Assembly (NCBI GenBank): GCA_030248215.1
Contig: JASANG010001941.1
Location: 146,379-210,378, forward strand
DNA: 64,000 nt
Direction of reading: 5' to 3'
Source of the DNA: Enoplolaimus lenunculus
Lineage: Eukaryota > Nematoda > Enoplea > Enoplida > Thoracostomopsidae
The stretch's first letter is position 1; each line of letters opens with the position of its first letter. Both the position numbers and the translations under genes were made by a program. Shown here one piece after another: positions 34,155 through 44,600 of this stretch. Under the pieces are notes generated by a model, which searched no databases, was not told the origin of the DNA, and saw only the letters and a list, made by a program, of their open reading frames with translations.

Positions 34155-37100
34155 ATGTCATCTGAAACTGTTAGCGATACTAAATCCTCGACAAGTACTC
34201 CTGTAAGGAGTTCAGCTAATTTAGGCGCTAGACCTAGAATACGGCCAGCTGGCAATGATTCTAGCGGAACGGCACGCTCGGTGTTAAGAAATGGTGTTAA
34301 TACAACAAATGTGGGAGCATATGAAAATAAATCTGTAGGCGAAGGGTGGAATGGTGTGGGCGACGACGGTGTTAATAGGATTAATGCAAGCTTGGAGTCG
34401 GAGTCATTGACGGACCGGGTCAGAGAAAATTGTGGATCTGTGGCATCACAGCAAGCAAAGGAACGGCTGGAAAATAATGGTCCTTGTAATTTGTCTGGGG
34501 CAACCGCTGAGACTTGTATGGCGCCTGAGGGAAAAGGTCGGTGTCGTAGGATCGACATAACACCATCGCTTGAAGAAGTTCGATCTCATATTGCAAATGC
34601 GAACGCGGATACGATTGAAAAGCAACGTGAAGTCGCACAACGGCTCATGACACTGAAAGAAATTGGACTCGAAGATACACATAGAGAGCTCGAGCAGAGT
34701 ATGGAAGGTAAGTGTGTTTAATAAATGAGACATTTAGTAGTTTGTTTCTAAGGCCCATATTCTCAAATGCGTATAGCACCTGAGCGACAGGTCTTCAAAC
34801 TGACGAACATCTGCAGATGATGATCTCAAAATTGGTACAGAAGTAGGGCAAATCAAACGCGAACTATCCAAAGTTACAAGACCTATCACCATCTGGTGAT
34901 GAGTGCTACTCACATTTGAGAATATGGGCTTAGGTACATAAATATTTGTATCTCTATACATAGCTATCTGTTTGTATATTGGTGTAAAATGATTAATTAT
35001 ATCCGTTGTATGGACAATGAAAAAATTTTTGGGGTTAGCGTTTAGCGTGATACTAAAACAACATTATGCGTGCTATTAACTTTAATAATTGATACGAAAA
35101 AACTGTAAACTCACCTCAAAGTTGTAGCTTTAGTGTTACTCTATAGTTCTTTTTGATTACATTATTTTGATGTTATCCCGTACCGTTCAGATCGTTTGTA
35201 TAAATCTTTTGTATTCATTGGTGGAATATTGTGATGTGTATGTTGTATTTTAGAAATTAAACAAGTTGACATTCAAATGAATCGATTAACGTCTGCGTTA
35301 GAACGCATTGAAAAACATAATTCAGATGTAAACGATCGTATGCAAACGCTGCTTGAGAATACACGGCGACAACGACAACAAAGGCAGGATGCGTTGTTAA
35401 AAGTAAGTAGTCTTTTTAATACCCGAACTCTCCAGCAAGACGAAATGTTGGCTTAGTTTCAGCTAATTCTTGTGCATGTAGTTTCATGTCAACGAATAAT
35501 ACGACCGATTGATTCTCAACGACAATAAACATTGGTGTACGTACCATATTTAATAGTTGTGTTATAAATACTGTATGTCTTTGTGTAGTAGTATGTCGTC
35601 AACCGATGTGTAGTAGTATGTCAACGGACATATGTCTTTCTATGTATTGAAATTAGTGGTAGCAAAAGTGGATCATGACAAGAGTGTGCAACTCTTGAGG
35701 TCCCGAATGGTACAAAATGTACCAATGAAGGGGGGATCGCTATCACATGAATACTCCTAAATTAAACTGTAAGGGGACCATGTTTGACGCTGCATACATA
35801 AAGTGCCAAGGTTTGCACTGGTTGTACTCCTCTCTAAATAAAGGAGGGTAAGGCAATAACACAACGCGTGCCGGGTACATTTTTTCTACACAGAATGTAC
35901 CCAGTTGCATACTCTTGCTGAAGTATGCAGCATCCACTCTTGGTGATAGGCACAGGATATCCGGATAAGGACTTCGATATTTCGAAATTCACATGTTAGC
36001 TGTTTTTAGTTTATATACAATATTTTTATTTTACTCAATTTAACACATTGGATATGCTCAGTCAGAGTCATCGTTTTACTGAATCTAAGAGCCAGAAGCA
36101 TTGAAACACCTTTCGTTGCGGGGTTTTCGGGTATGTAAGTGAAAAGCACAATCGTTCGATCTTTGATCGGTATGTATGTCGAGCATCGCTCAAGAAAGTC
36201 CAATTTTACCGCATTTGGTATAAAAATATTCTTTTAGTACACAGAGAGAAGCTTCGGTTATATACCGAACGACACTCTTATATTTGTAATATACCGGAAC
36301 TGGTAGTACAGTGAACGTGTAATTGCGCATTTTATTGCTTAGAATGTAATCATATAACAGTTTTTGCAGTACAAAATTATACATATTTGCAATTTTGTGA
36401 CTAAAAGTTAATTGACATTTTATATTTTTTTCAGCGTGAACAAGAATACAAGCTAGAACAATTGCAGTTTGATTCACGACTTTCTTCACTTTTATCAGCT
36501 AGTCGTGCCATCCGTGAAGGTAAGTCATTTGGTTAGCATATAATTATAACTAGCAGCCGTAGTTGCATCTATGTGTAACTTTTTGTACTGTGGTTAAACG
36601 CTTTTACTTTACATATTGTAATATCTCAAGCTGTGGGCACAATTTGAAAGAATTTGTTTGATAGCACATGTGTTTCGTGATATAATATATGTAGAAGAAC
36701 GATCAATTATATATTTTCAAAATCAATGTTTGCTACTGCGCTGGTGCGGTGCCCAAAATCGCGTATGTGACACGTTTCAGCTGTAATAATTTAGATTGGA
36801 TGAATCGCATGATACATATTTTTTAGGCAAGACACAAGTAGCACTGCCGGAATTGAACACTTCCCCGATCGCTAATGATAACAGCGACAACACTGGAGAA
36901 AGTAGAGTCGTGTTAAATACCAATGCTTATTGTACAACGAACAACAACCCTGCTTATTGGTATTCACCTGTTGCGGCTGAAATCAGTTCTGAAACTGCGT
37001 TACGCTCAGCGGAAAGTGCAGGTGTCACTGCGGATGGTACAGATACAATTAACGGTGAAATAGAAGAATCAACAGGGTTGCTAAAACAGGAAAACATTGC

Positions 37101-37188
37101 TGGTAACGAATTGGAGAATTGTGAGGTAATGGTGTCGGGTAATGAGGAAAGCAAAGGTGGCGCTGGTGATAATAGCGAACTTGAGTAG
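34155..37188 (+). CDS. Coiled-coil protein of unknown family, complete (four exons)
   Basis: Exons 34155-34707, 35254-35402, 36435-36519 and 36827-37188 join in frame with consensus GT-AG introns to 382 residues. I do not recognise the family. Residues 1-130 are low-complexity, rich in Ser, Asn, Gly and Thr. From about 130 to 265 the chain is charged and heptad-like (SLEEVRSHIANANADTIEKQ, MTLKEIGLEDTHRELEQSM, VDIQMNRLTSALERIEKH, QTLLENTRRQRQQRQDALL), which predicts a long coiled coil. The last 119 residues are again Ser/Asn/Glu-rich and acidic. No signal peptide or membrane segment is seen. The regular exon phases and codon use point to a real gene. An AG that could be an acceptor is six bases before the ATG. 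It converges with the F-box gene. A role in cytoskeleton or centrosome scaffolding would be guesswork. Confidence 0.85.
34750..34932. mobile_element. MITE with CTAAGGCCCATATTCTC ends, in coiled-coil gene intron 1
   Basis: AAGGCCCATATTCTCAAATG at the left and CATTTGAGAATATGGGCTTA at the right are inverted repeats with only one difference over about 20 bp. It starts about 43 bp after the exon 1 donor. The interior has no coding capacity, and the target duplication is not clear. Confidence 0.8.
35666..35940 (-). mobile_element. Short element, copy related to 45360-45677, opposite orientation
   Basis: Ends AGTGGATCATG and CAGCATCCACT are short inverted repeats. The right third, read on the minus strand, has AAGAGTATGCAACTGGG, AATGTACCCGGC, ACGCGTTGTGTTATTG and CCTTACCCTCCTT. 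These match in order AAGAGTATGCAACAGGG, GTGTACCCAGCGCGCGTTGC and CCTTCCCCCCTTACTT at 45380-45460. It is in intron 2 of the coiled-coil gene. Confidence 0.6.
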
Positions 37189-37754
37189 AGCGATATCAAG
37201 GTGCGAAATACGTACGGTTCTTGTGTTCTAAAGGTAATTTAGGATTTTCTTTGTTCAGAATGGGTGACTGTATAGTTTTTCACATTCAAGTTTTTGTTCA
37301 AAATTTTTCGTTGGTGTCAAAGGGTAGAAAAGAGTGGAATTTTTCAAGAGGAAAACGGATCAGTTGCGATCTTTCGTTTTAGTTGCAATAAGAAATCAGG
37401 GGGCCTTGAATAATTTGTATATTGGTACCGTCGTAATCGAAGTGAAATATGCATTATATGCATATATTTACACACGTATATTGTATATAATTATATTTAT
37501 ATGTTTCTGATCTTAGTCATATGTGCAGCCAACATTTTATTAATATTAATAGATTTAATATGGGATTTAGGTTTTTGTATTGTGTTTATTAAACTGAAAT
37601 TAGTTCTGTAATGTTGGTAAAAAAGCGGTTGTGCTTTTATTATAGTTTTGAGTAGAAATAATACCAAAGCTAGGCCAGTAACATAAAGATATTTCTGAGG
37701 CTTGAAAAACATATACCGATAGTGTTTTGCTTTAGGGGATATAAATTTACTGGA

Positions 37755-37968
37755 ACCACGGTGCGACCATATGCCAAAAAAAGCGGAGCCGGATCTACGT
37801 CATTTCAAACTATACTCACTGTGATGTACTGTTATTTTGCTCATAAATAACATGTGAAACAGAGGTATGGCATAATTTTCATGGATAAATATCCGGCAAC
37901 TTATAATACTAAAGCCAAAAGGTGTCGAATTTTACCGGAATCGAAATTGGATTTCAGGTCGCACCCTT
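37755..37968. mobile_element. hAT-like element, CCGGAT subfamily, degenerate
   Basis: The left end CACGGTGCGACCATATGCC and right end TTTCAGGTCGCACCCTT are recognisable, with GGAGCCGGAT and ACCGGAATCGAAATTGG arms. A target duplication is not evident. A further arm-like piece (GGAACCGGATG) follows near 38000. Confidence 0.6.
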
Positions 37969-38386
37969 AACGAAATCCATCCTGTTAGTGAATTTTTTAG
38001 CGGAACCGGATGTTAAATCGGATGTAGCATTTAAATGTTGTGCACAGTTTGATTGAAGTGTTTGATTAGCGCATAAGTAAATATTTACTGAATTAAAATT
38101 AGTTGTTCGTTTAGATTTTTTTTAGTTTGCTTCAGTTTGAAAATTTAAACTTCTTCACTCACATGGAAGAACAATCATAGCAAAATGTATACAGATTTAG
38201 CTTTATATTCGGTTGCTGTTTGGTTACGCTTATCGGTTTAACATTTTGCTTTAACCTGTAGTTTTTGTACGCTATTTTGAACTTTTCAGCGCTTTTTGTG
38301 TATTGTGAATTCGTTATTATCACGCATGCAAAACATTTCAAACGCTATAATTTAGCTGCGCTTAGGCTTAGGAATATGCTTAATAC

Positions 38387-38710
38387 CAGGGTGCAAAGCG
38401 GAACAGAATGATACCAGAATCGGAATCGGAACAGAAAATTTATACTGGAATCGGAACTACAACGTTTGTGACTATGCGTATAAATTGTACAAACAAAAAG
38501 TCGCATGAACAAAATTGGCAGTTTTTTGGCTCTATATAGCTAAACAACACTTATCTTGAACAATTTAATAGACAAATGATGCAGAATACAAGTAGTCCTA
38601 AAATTAAAATGTGGAAATTCCGATTCTGATTAATTGTGCAATCGGAATCGATACCAGAACTCATTTTGAATTGGAATTCTAATTGGAATCGGAATTCCGA
38701 TTGCACCCTG
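38387..38710. mobile_element. hAT-like element, GGAATC subfamily, nested in a MITE fragment
   Basis: Ends CAGGGTGCAAAGCGG and AATTCCGATTGCACCCTG with an exact 8-bp duplication cttaatac (38379-38386, 38711-38718). Arms are repeats of GGAATCGGAA. The flanks GCTTAGGAATATGCTTAATAC belong to the interior of the other MITE family, so it landed inside one. Confidence 0.92.
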
Positions 38711-39372
38711 CTTAATACGGCTCTAAGAGTAACAGTGGCTAAAATCACAATAGTAGGTGTATATACGGGCCACATATAGATTTTCGGAAGACACCTTCGG
38801 TGAGCGAACAAGATGACGTATTTTTTCGCATCAATTGAATTCAGTCCCAACACAAAACGTTACTTTGGTTGTCTGGTTTATATATCAGAGATAATTTTGC
38901 CAAGAAGTAACTTTATTTTTGATTTAGTCCAATGAGGAATTGGCCGGAATTATGTACGTTTATAACAAGTAAGCAGTCAAAACGAGTGCGTTTGTCGCAA
39001 GAGAATTCCCCATGGTGCAAACCGATGTTGTAGTTCCGTTTTGAAATAGACGCCAGCTCGGAATTGTTTCTCAATTACATTTTGGATCACGACATATACG
39101 CGCGTTGTGACAAAATCTTAAATTCATTTGTTGATGTCCTGTGAATTCATTTGAATCTGTGTCACTTTTTTCCATAATAAGTTTATAAATTTCCCTCCGG
39201 TTATCATTAATATCATGTATATTGCATATTTTTCGTTTGTGTTTTTAAAGTGATATAGCACGTGATATTTATGTACGTTCAGACCGGTTGAACTTGTGTT
39301 GTGTTTGTCAGTAGTTGTGCCTGTATTTTAACCTGAATTAAACATTTATCGCCAGTTTGTTACCGATATAGA

Positions 39373-39465
39373 TGAAGAATAAGGCGAGCAAAAAATTAGT
39401 CTAAAGCTTAAGCTTACTCTTTTCTAGTCCCACAGAAAAACGTTCCGCCCCTGATCTTTACATGA
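39373..39465. mobile_element. Right half of a GGCCCATGTA-family MITE
   Basis: AAAATTAGTCTAAAGCTTAAGC, CTAGTCCCACAGAAAAACG and CCGCCCCTGATCTTTACATG match the right arm of the family. The left arm is missing. Confidence 0.75.
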
Positions 39466-39599
39466 ACCCTTATATTTATCTACAATTGTATAATTGGGCA
39501 AAATTTACGGTTCCTACAATGCGCAAAAAACAGCTGATTCGCCCAAAATTCTGAAGATTGTGGAAGAATTGTTTTTATTTAAAATGGAACAGCAGAATA

Positions 39600-40312
39600 T
39601 ACTGTAGTGACCCGAATAAGAGGGGGTCCCCTTTTTGAATCCCAATCAATAGGAGTCCAGGAGTTCGTATCCCTAATAAGAGTTTGTCAGTAAGCGGATG
39701 GAGTCCATAAACCATAATTAGAGTCCATAAATGTCAATTATCCCTAATTATAGCGCATAAATGACTCCATGACCAAATAATTGAGTTTGAAACTTTGAAG
39801 CTTACTGTAGTGACCCGAATAAAAAGGGGGGCTGATATTTATTTGGTCTCTCCAGAGGGTACCCCTTGTTATTCGGTTACGGACTGTTATTTATTTTTAA
39901 CCCACGCTCCCGCCGCCCTTCGTTACTGATATATATCCGGTACTGCAATTATCCGTTAAATTAATCGTTTAATTAGGGTTTAGGGACTATCCGCTTACGG
40001 ATTCTTAGTAGGGATACGGACTCGTATTGATCCGGACCTCAAAATGGGGACCCCCTCTTATTACCCCAACCCCTCTCATTCGAGTCAATACAGTACTTGA
40101 ATTTTGAAAGTTCATTCCTAAGTATAACCTTGCATTATCGCTCATACTATTGAAACAGACAAATAAACGTTTAATTCAACGGACAGTTGCTGTTCCGGAT
40201 ATATTTCAGTAACGAATGGTGGCGGAGCGTGGGTTATAAGTAAATAACAGTACGTATCCGAATAGTAGGGGGCTACCCTCTGGAGGTTACGATACTAAAA
40301 GTAACATTGGTC
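39600..40312. repeat. Complex inverted-repeat block, TA-flanked Tc1/mariner-like ends
   Basis: TACTGTAGTGACCCGAATAA at 39600 mirrors TTGACTCG-type ends closing CAATACAGTA at 40095, with GAGGGGGTCCCC on both arms and TA on each side, as in Tc1/mariner-like elements. A second inverted pair runs 39838-39985 against 40142-40312 (CCAGAGGGTACCCC against GGGCTACCCTCTGG; TAACCCACGCTCC against GGAGCGTGGGTTA). It straddles the right end of the first. A second TACTGTAGTGACCCGAATAA at about 39804 shows that two related copies are interleaved. No transposase is present. Confidence 0.7.
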
Positions 40313-40764
40313 AAATGACCCTAAGCTTTAATGGGTAACTTTGCTTAAAATACGCTTTTGTACTTCTGTTATGCCCCTTAAAATATATAATGGCTGATAA
40401 AATGTGGAACTTGCTATTATTAAACTTTAAATTTCTTCCATTGTATTAACCATAGAGTAGAACCGGAGGTCTGGCTCCGGAAGAAAATCGACCTCCGTCT
40501 CTGGTAGAATTATTGGTTGTTGGATGTCTAATTTAATATTTAATCAAATATTTAAACTTTTGCTAACTAACTCTCCTTTTTCTTTTATTTTAATTATATT
40601 ACACTTTAATAAACCTACCCACCCAACCCCATCAATCCTAAAATACCTTAAATGCCCAAATAAACCAACAAACCCCCCCTCGCCGGCCGGCCGCTAATTG
40701 CTTATAACAGAAAAAGCTAAAAACATATTCCGAGACCACTATAAAGTACGGTAGTCCCTAATGA

Positions 40765-40885
40765 GGACGTAAAGACATATTGCACCGTGTTCATAGCATC
40801 GCAAACATAAGCCTATAAGCCTAAGCAAAAAAAATGTAATCTAGAATCTAAACCTATTGTTTTGAATCACCAGAAACCTGGAGGC
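40765..40885. mobile_element. Fragment of the long-arm MITE variant
   Basis: AAGCCTAAGCAAAAAAAATG, AATCTAGAATCTAAACC and CACCAGAAACCTGGAGGCCC match the right arm of the copy at 7902-8068. The left end is lost. Confidence 0.6.
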
Positions 40886-41606
40886 CCTTAAAGGTGTAGC
40901 CTGATCCGAAATCCACTAAAAACCGTGTCTAAAAATTCTGGTTAAATATAGCCGTCTCCTCACATAAAGTCTCCAAGATTCCCCAATAACTTGAAAATAG
41001 AATGGCCAACTGAAACTAAGAATCACTATCTTTTTCTGCCAATTTTCTAAATTTTCCCAAGTTCCTTGATTTCCCCAAGTTCCTTGGTTTCCACGGTTAT
41101 TCCATGAGGCAAGTAAACTTAAGTTACTGCGTAAATTCCTGCCCTATGCGCAACCCCAGAAAAACGATATCTCCGATTTCCTTCACATTGAGCCTCCGTG
41201 GCAAACTTAATCCCGAAAATAATTCCAAATCCACAGATCAAAACACTGCCTGCAATTTCACCAACTAGGTTAAACACAACTTAACTATAGTAAAAATAGA
41301 TGTTTAAAAAACTGGCCGCAAATTTCAAGAAAGTAAATTGATCAAACAACAACAACAACAATATGGACACTCACACACACCTTGACAAAGCCTACAATTT
41401 GAACAATTTTACGTCCCAAAACAACGCCTAAGCCTCTCGCTCACAGCAACATAATCTTATTTTATTTTTAATGATTCGCACTATTTTACAAGACTCAAAA
41501 ATTAAATTATATCATATAAATGCCGTTTAATAAAACAGATATGAAGTTCGTTTAGACAAGTCAACTCTGAATAAAATCGTTCAATAAACTATATATTCAC
41601 GGAATG

Positions 41607-44600
41607 TTAACACGAAAAGTCCCATAATCGCACAGTTTTATCATAAGACCCAGAAACAACACGATAATCGTTGAATCGTAAACATGTAACGCCATCAGAA
41701 TGACCAGTTAAATTGACTAAATGTCTGCCAGTTTGCAGACACCAAACCTGAAACAAGAATTGGAGCACTGGCAAAAAAGTGGTTCACCAATAGCATTACC
41801 TCCGGCGTAGGCAGCTTTAATCCTGAGCCAAAAATCCAAGCCTTATCAAAAACCTAAGGTCTGTAGATTTGTTCCATAACATTAAACATTGGCAAAATTT
41901 CAATCAGTGCCCCACAATGAAGAAAATAATGAGAAGAAATAATGTGAAAATATGCTGGATTTATAAATACACGTTACTCTGGACAACATACTGGCAATTT
42001 ACAGTCTTCAGGAGTTCAGCTGTCTAAGCAAACTAGATAACCTTTCGCGGTGATCAGCAAACTCAACGACGGTAGCACCTAAACACTGTCTTTTCCCTAC
42101 ATAAAAAATATACCTTCACAACTTTGTCATCAGAAGCGCTGACTACACGCCATCTGTCGGCTTGCAAGCATCTGAAACAAAAATGAAGCATATCGGAACA
42201 ATGTTTAGAGAGATTAATACATTGTTGTTGTACCACTGGCTCAGTCTACGTTCGCTTGAGCCATGGTGAGGCTCAGATGCGATCCAGCGTCCGTTGCATC
42301 ATACAAGACTAATCCTCTGCTTACGCCGAAGCCTAAACATTATTGTGACCAGTATGATTGTTAAACTAGCTGCTTAGCGCATGAATAGCCTCGAGGGCAT
42401 TAAGAGGCTACATTTTCGTAATTCCCCTGCAATACATTGCAACAAAAACCATTTTTGAGTAAAACTGCTCTTAAATCATAAGCTAAAGCTAATTCTACCG
42501 AAACCGCAATTCTTAAAATTTACCTCGGCTTTAGCTTGACTACTTTTAAGCGGACGTCTGAAATGAAACCAAACTATTGTTAAACTCTACATTATGAACA
42601 AAAAAGCCCCCAATATTGCCCGACAGCTCAATTTAATCCCACGGGAGTTACCGTATGACACCAGTGTGGCCTTCTTCTTGGCTCCAATCCAGAGTATGCT
42701 TGCATCTACCAGTCCGCAAATCCCAAAACTTGATCGTCCGATCTAGCGAGCCTGATACAATACGCTGTGCGTCAAACTGCAATGCAGTTACTGCATCAGT
42801 ATGTGCATTATGAAGCGTCATCGTGCAAATGCCTGATCTTAAATCCCACAGCTAAAACAAAATACAGCAACATATTATATTTGCCGAGTTCAAAATAGCG
42901 GTGGAGAAAGACCCTCAATAATACATAAATTAACACTAACTTCTTGTTTTATCCTTAAGTTTACGCTTAATTTATTATTGTAAAAGCATTACGATGATCT
43001 AAACGGCATTTGCACCAAATGCAGCCTTGAGACTATTCAAAGTTATCCTATGTCTTAAATGACGTTCGGTGTCGTTCGTCGTCGACGCCAAAATAGTAAC
43101 AACATACGTATTGTGTAATGTTCCAGAACTTGAAGTTTGGCTTATTTTTATACTCATTATAAAGTACAATTATATACAACAGTTGACAAAAAATATCTTA
43201 ATACTGCAGCTAGTTCAAGTGTTAAAATTTTTTGGCGTCAGCTTTCAGTTTCGGTATTTTAGCATCCAATTCACAACAGATAAGCTAGCGGTACAGCCAA
43301 TACTGTCATTACTTTGATAGATCGATCTTTGGAACCGGATATAATTTTTTGACTATCGTACTGTAAACAGAGCACTGCATCTTCGTGATCGCTGAATTAA
43401 AAAATTAAAATATAAACTAAAATGATAATTACGACACCGACAAAATGAGAACGAAAAACCTGTATCTACAACACTATGCGTCAAATGTCAAAAACGCACA
43501 CTCGTTTTCCAAAGGCAGTACATTCAGCAGAAAACTAAAAACTCTGGAAGGTCTACAACCTTTCTAAAACTCAATCTACAATTCCGACAACGCAAATTAT
43601 CAATATTGTCCTCGTACAACAGTACAAACTTACACTAGAGTCATTTGGCACTGTCCGGAATGCATATCCCAACATTTGACTGTCGTATCGTACGAACCGC
43701 TAATTATTTTATCAGAATCCATCTGAAACAAAAACGATAACAACGTCAACACATTTAAAATATACTATAACATCAGAGAATTCGCCATGCTGCCACGGAG
43801 TAAGAGGTTTTAACCGGGGCTCGTCCTTCGTAACCCGGTGTAATTTTTTGGGTGATTTTTTGCAATAAATTACTTTTAAACAAAAAACTTTAAACAAATT
43901 ATAAAAGCTCGAATACATCATGCTAATACACGTTACATGCATGCACATTATTGCGACTGGACAATTATTCAAAATGTTTGTAAGACGCTCATAAAAGTAT
44001 GTGTCTAGGTTTAAAAATGGGGGACAGGGAAGCGAAATGTGAATTTGGGATGTTGGGGGGGGGCTAAACCGGGGGCACATCGTGTTTCGAAGACTTCCGC
44101 CTACTGGGGGACCTGTTGCTACTAACCAGTAGCGAAAAAACCAATAACCTTCAGAACGTGTATAAAAATGATCATAAGCTGTCACCCTTACTAACCTGCA
44201 AGCAACGCACAGCACTGGAATGACCTTGCATTGTAACGCGACATGCAATACCTGACCACGTTGTACCATTGGACAAATCCCACACCTAAAACAGATGAGT
44301 ATAATATTAAAAAAGTTAAAACATATTTAGCCAACGTAACAGTCATAAAAAATTTTATAAATAGAGAATGTTATGTGGTGAGTTTCAGCGGATATTTAAA
44401 AACCGAAAATTCAATTTACAGTACGATAGGCAAAAGTGTGTTTTAATTTTAAATATTATTGTACCTTAATCGTCGAATCGTTTGAACCAGACGCAACCCG
44501 TGTGCCGTCAAGCTGCAAACATCGAACAGTATCTGAATGTCCAGTCAACGTCAACACCGGCCACCGATTATTTGTTCGAATATCCCAAAACTACAAACAA

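Larger units (their letters stand above)
37189..41606. other. Spacer between convergent coiled-coil and F-box genes
   Basis: No further gene was found. It holds the 3' UTRs of both genes, hAT-like copies (37755-37968, 38387-38710), MITE pieces (39373-39465, 40765-40885), a complex inverted-repeat block (39600-40312) and a GGCTCCGG-arm fragment near 40455-40510. On the minus strand an AATAAA-type signal near 41458-41466 would suit the F-box transcript. The part 40900-41460 is AT-rich with CAACAA microsatellite near 41350. Confidence 0.5.

Noticed and set aside
34115-34558. Minus-strand open stretch of 147 codons opposite the coiled-coil gene exon 1
   Set aside because: It lies antisense to a well-spliced exon and is rich in Pro/Ser/Leu as expected for the complement of a Ser/Asn/Gly-rich coding sequence.
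43712-44269. Minus-strand open stretch of 185 codons within the F-box gene
   Set aside because: It reads through two real exons in the wrong frame and an intron. The proper frame gives conserved WD40 sequence with GT-AG boundaries.
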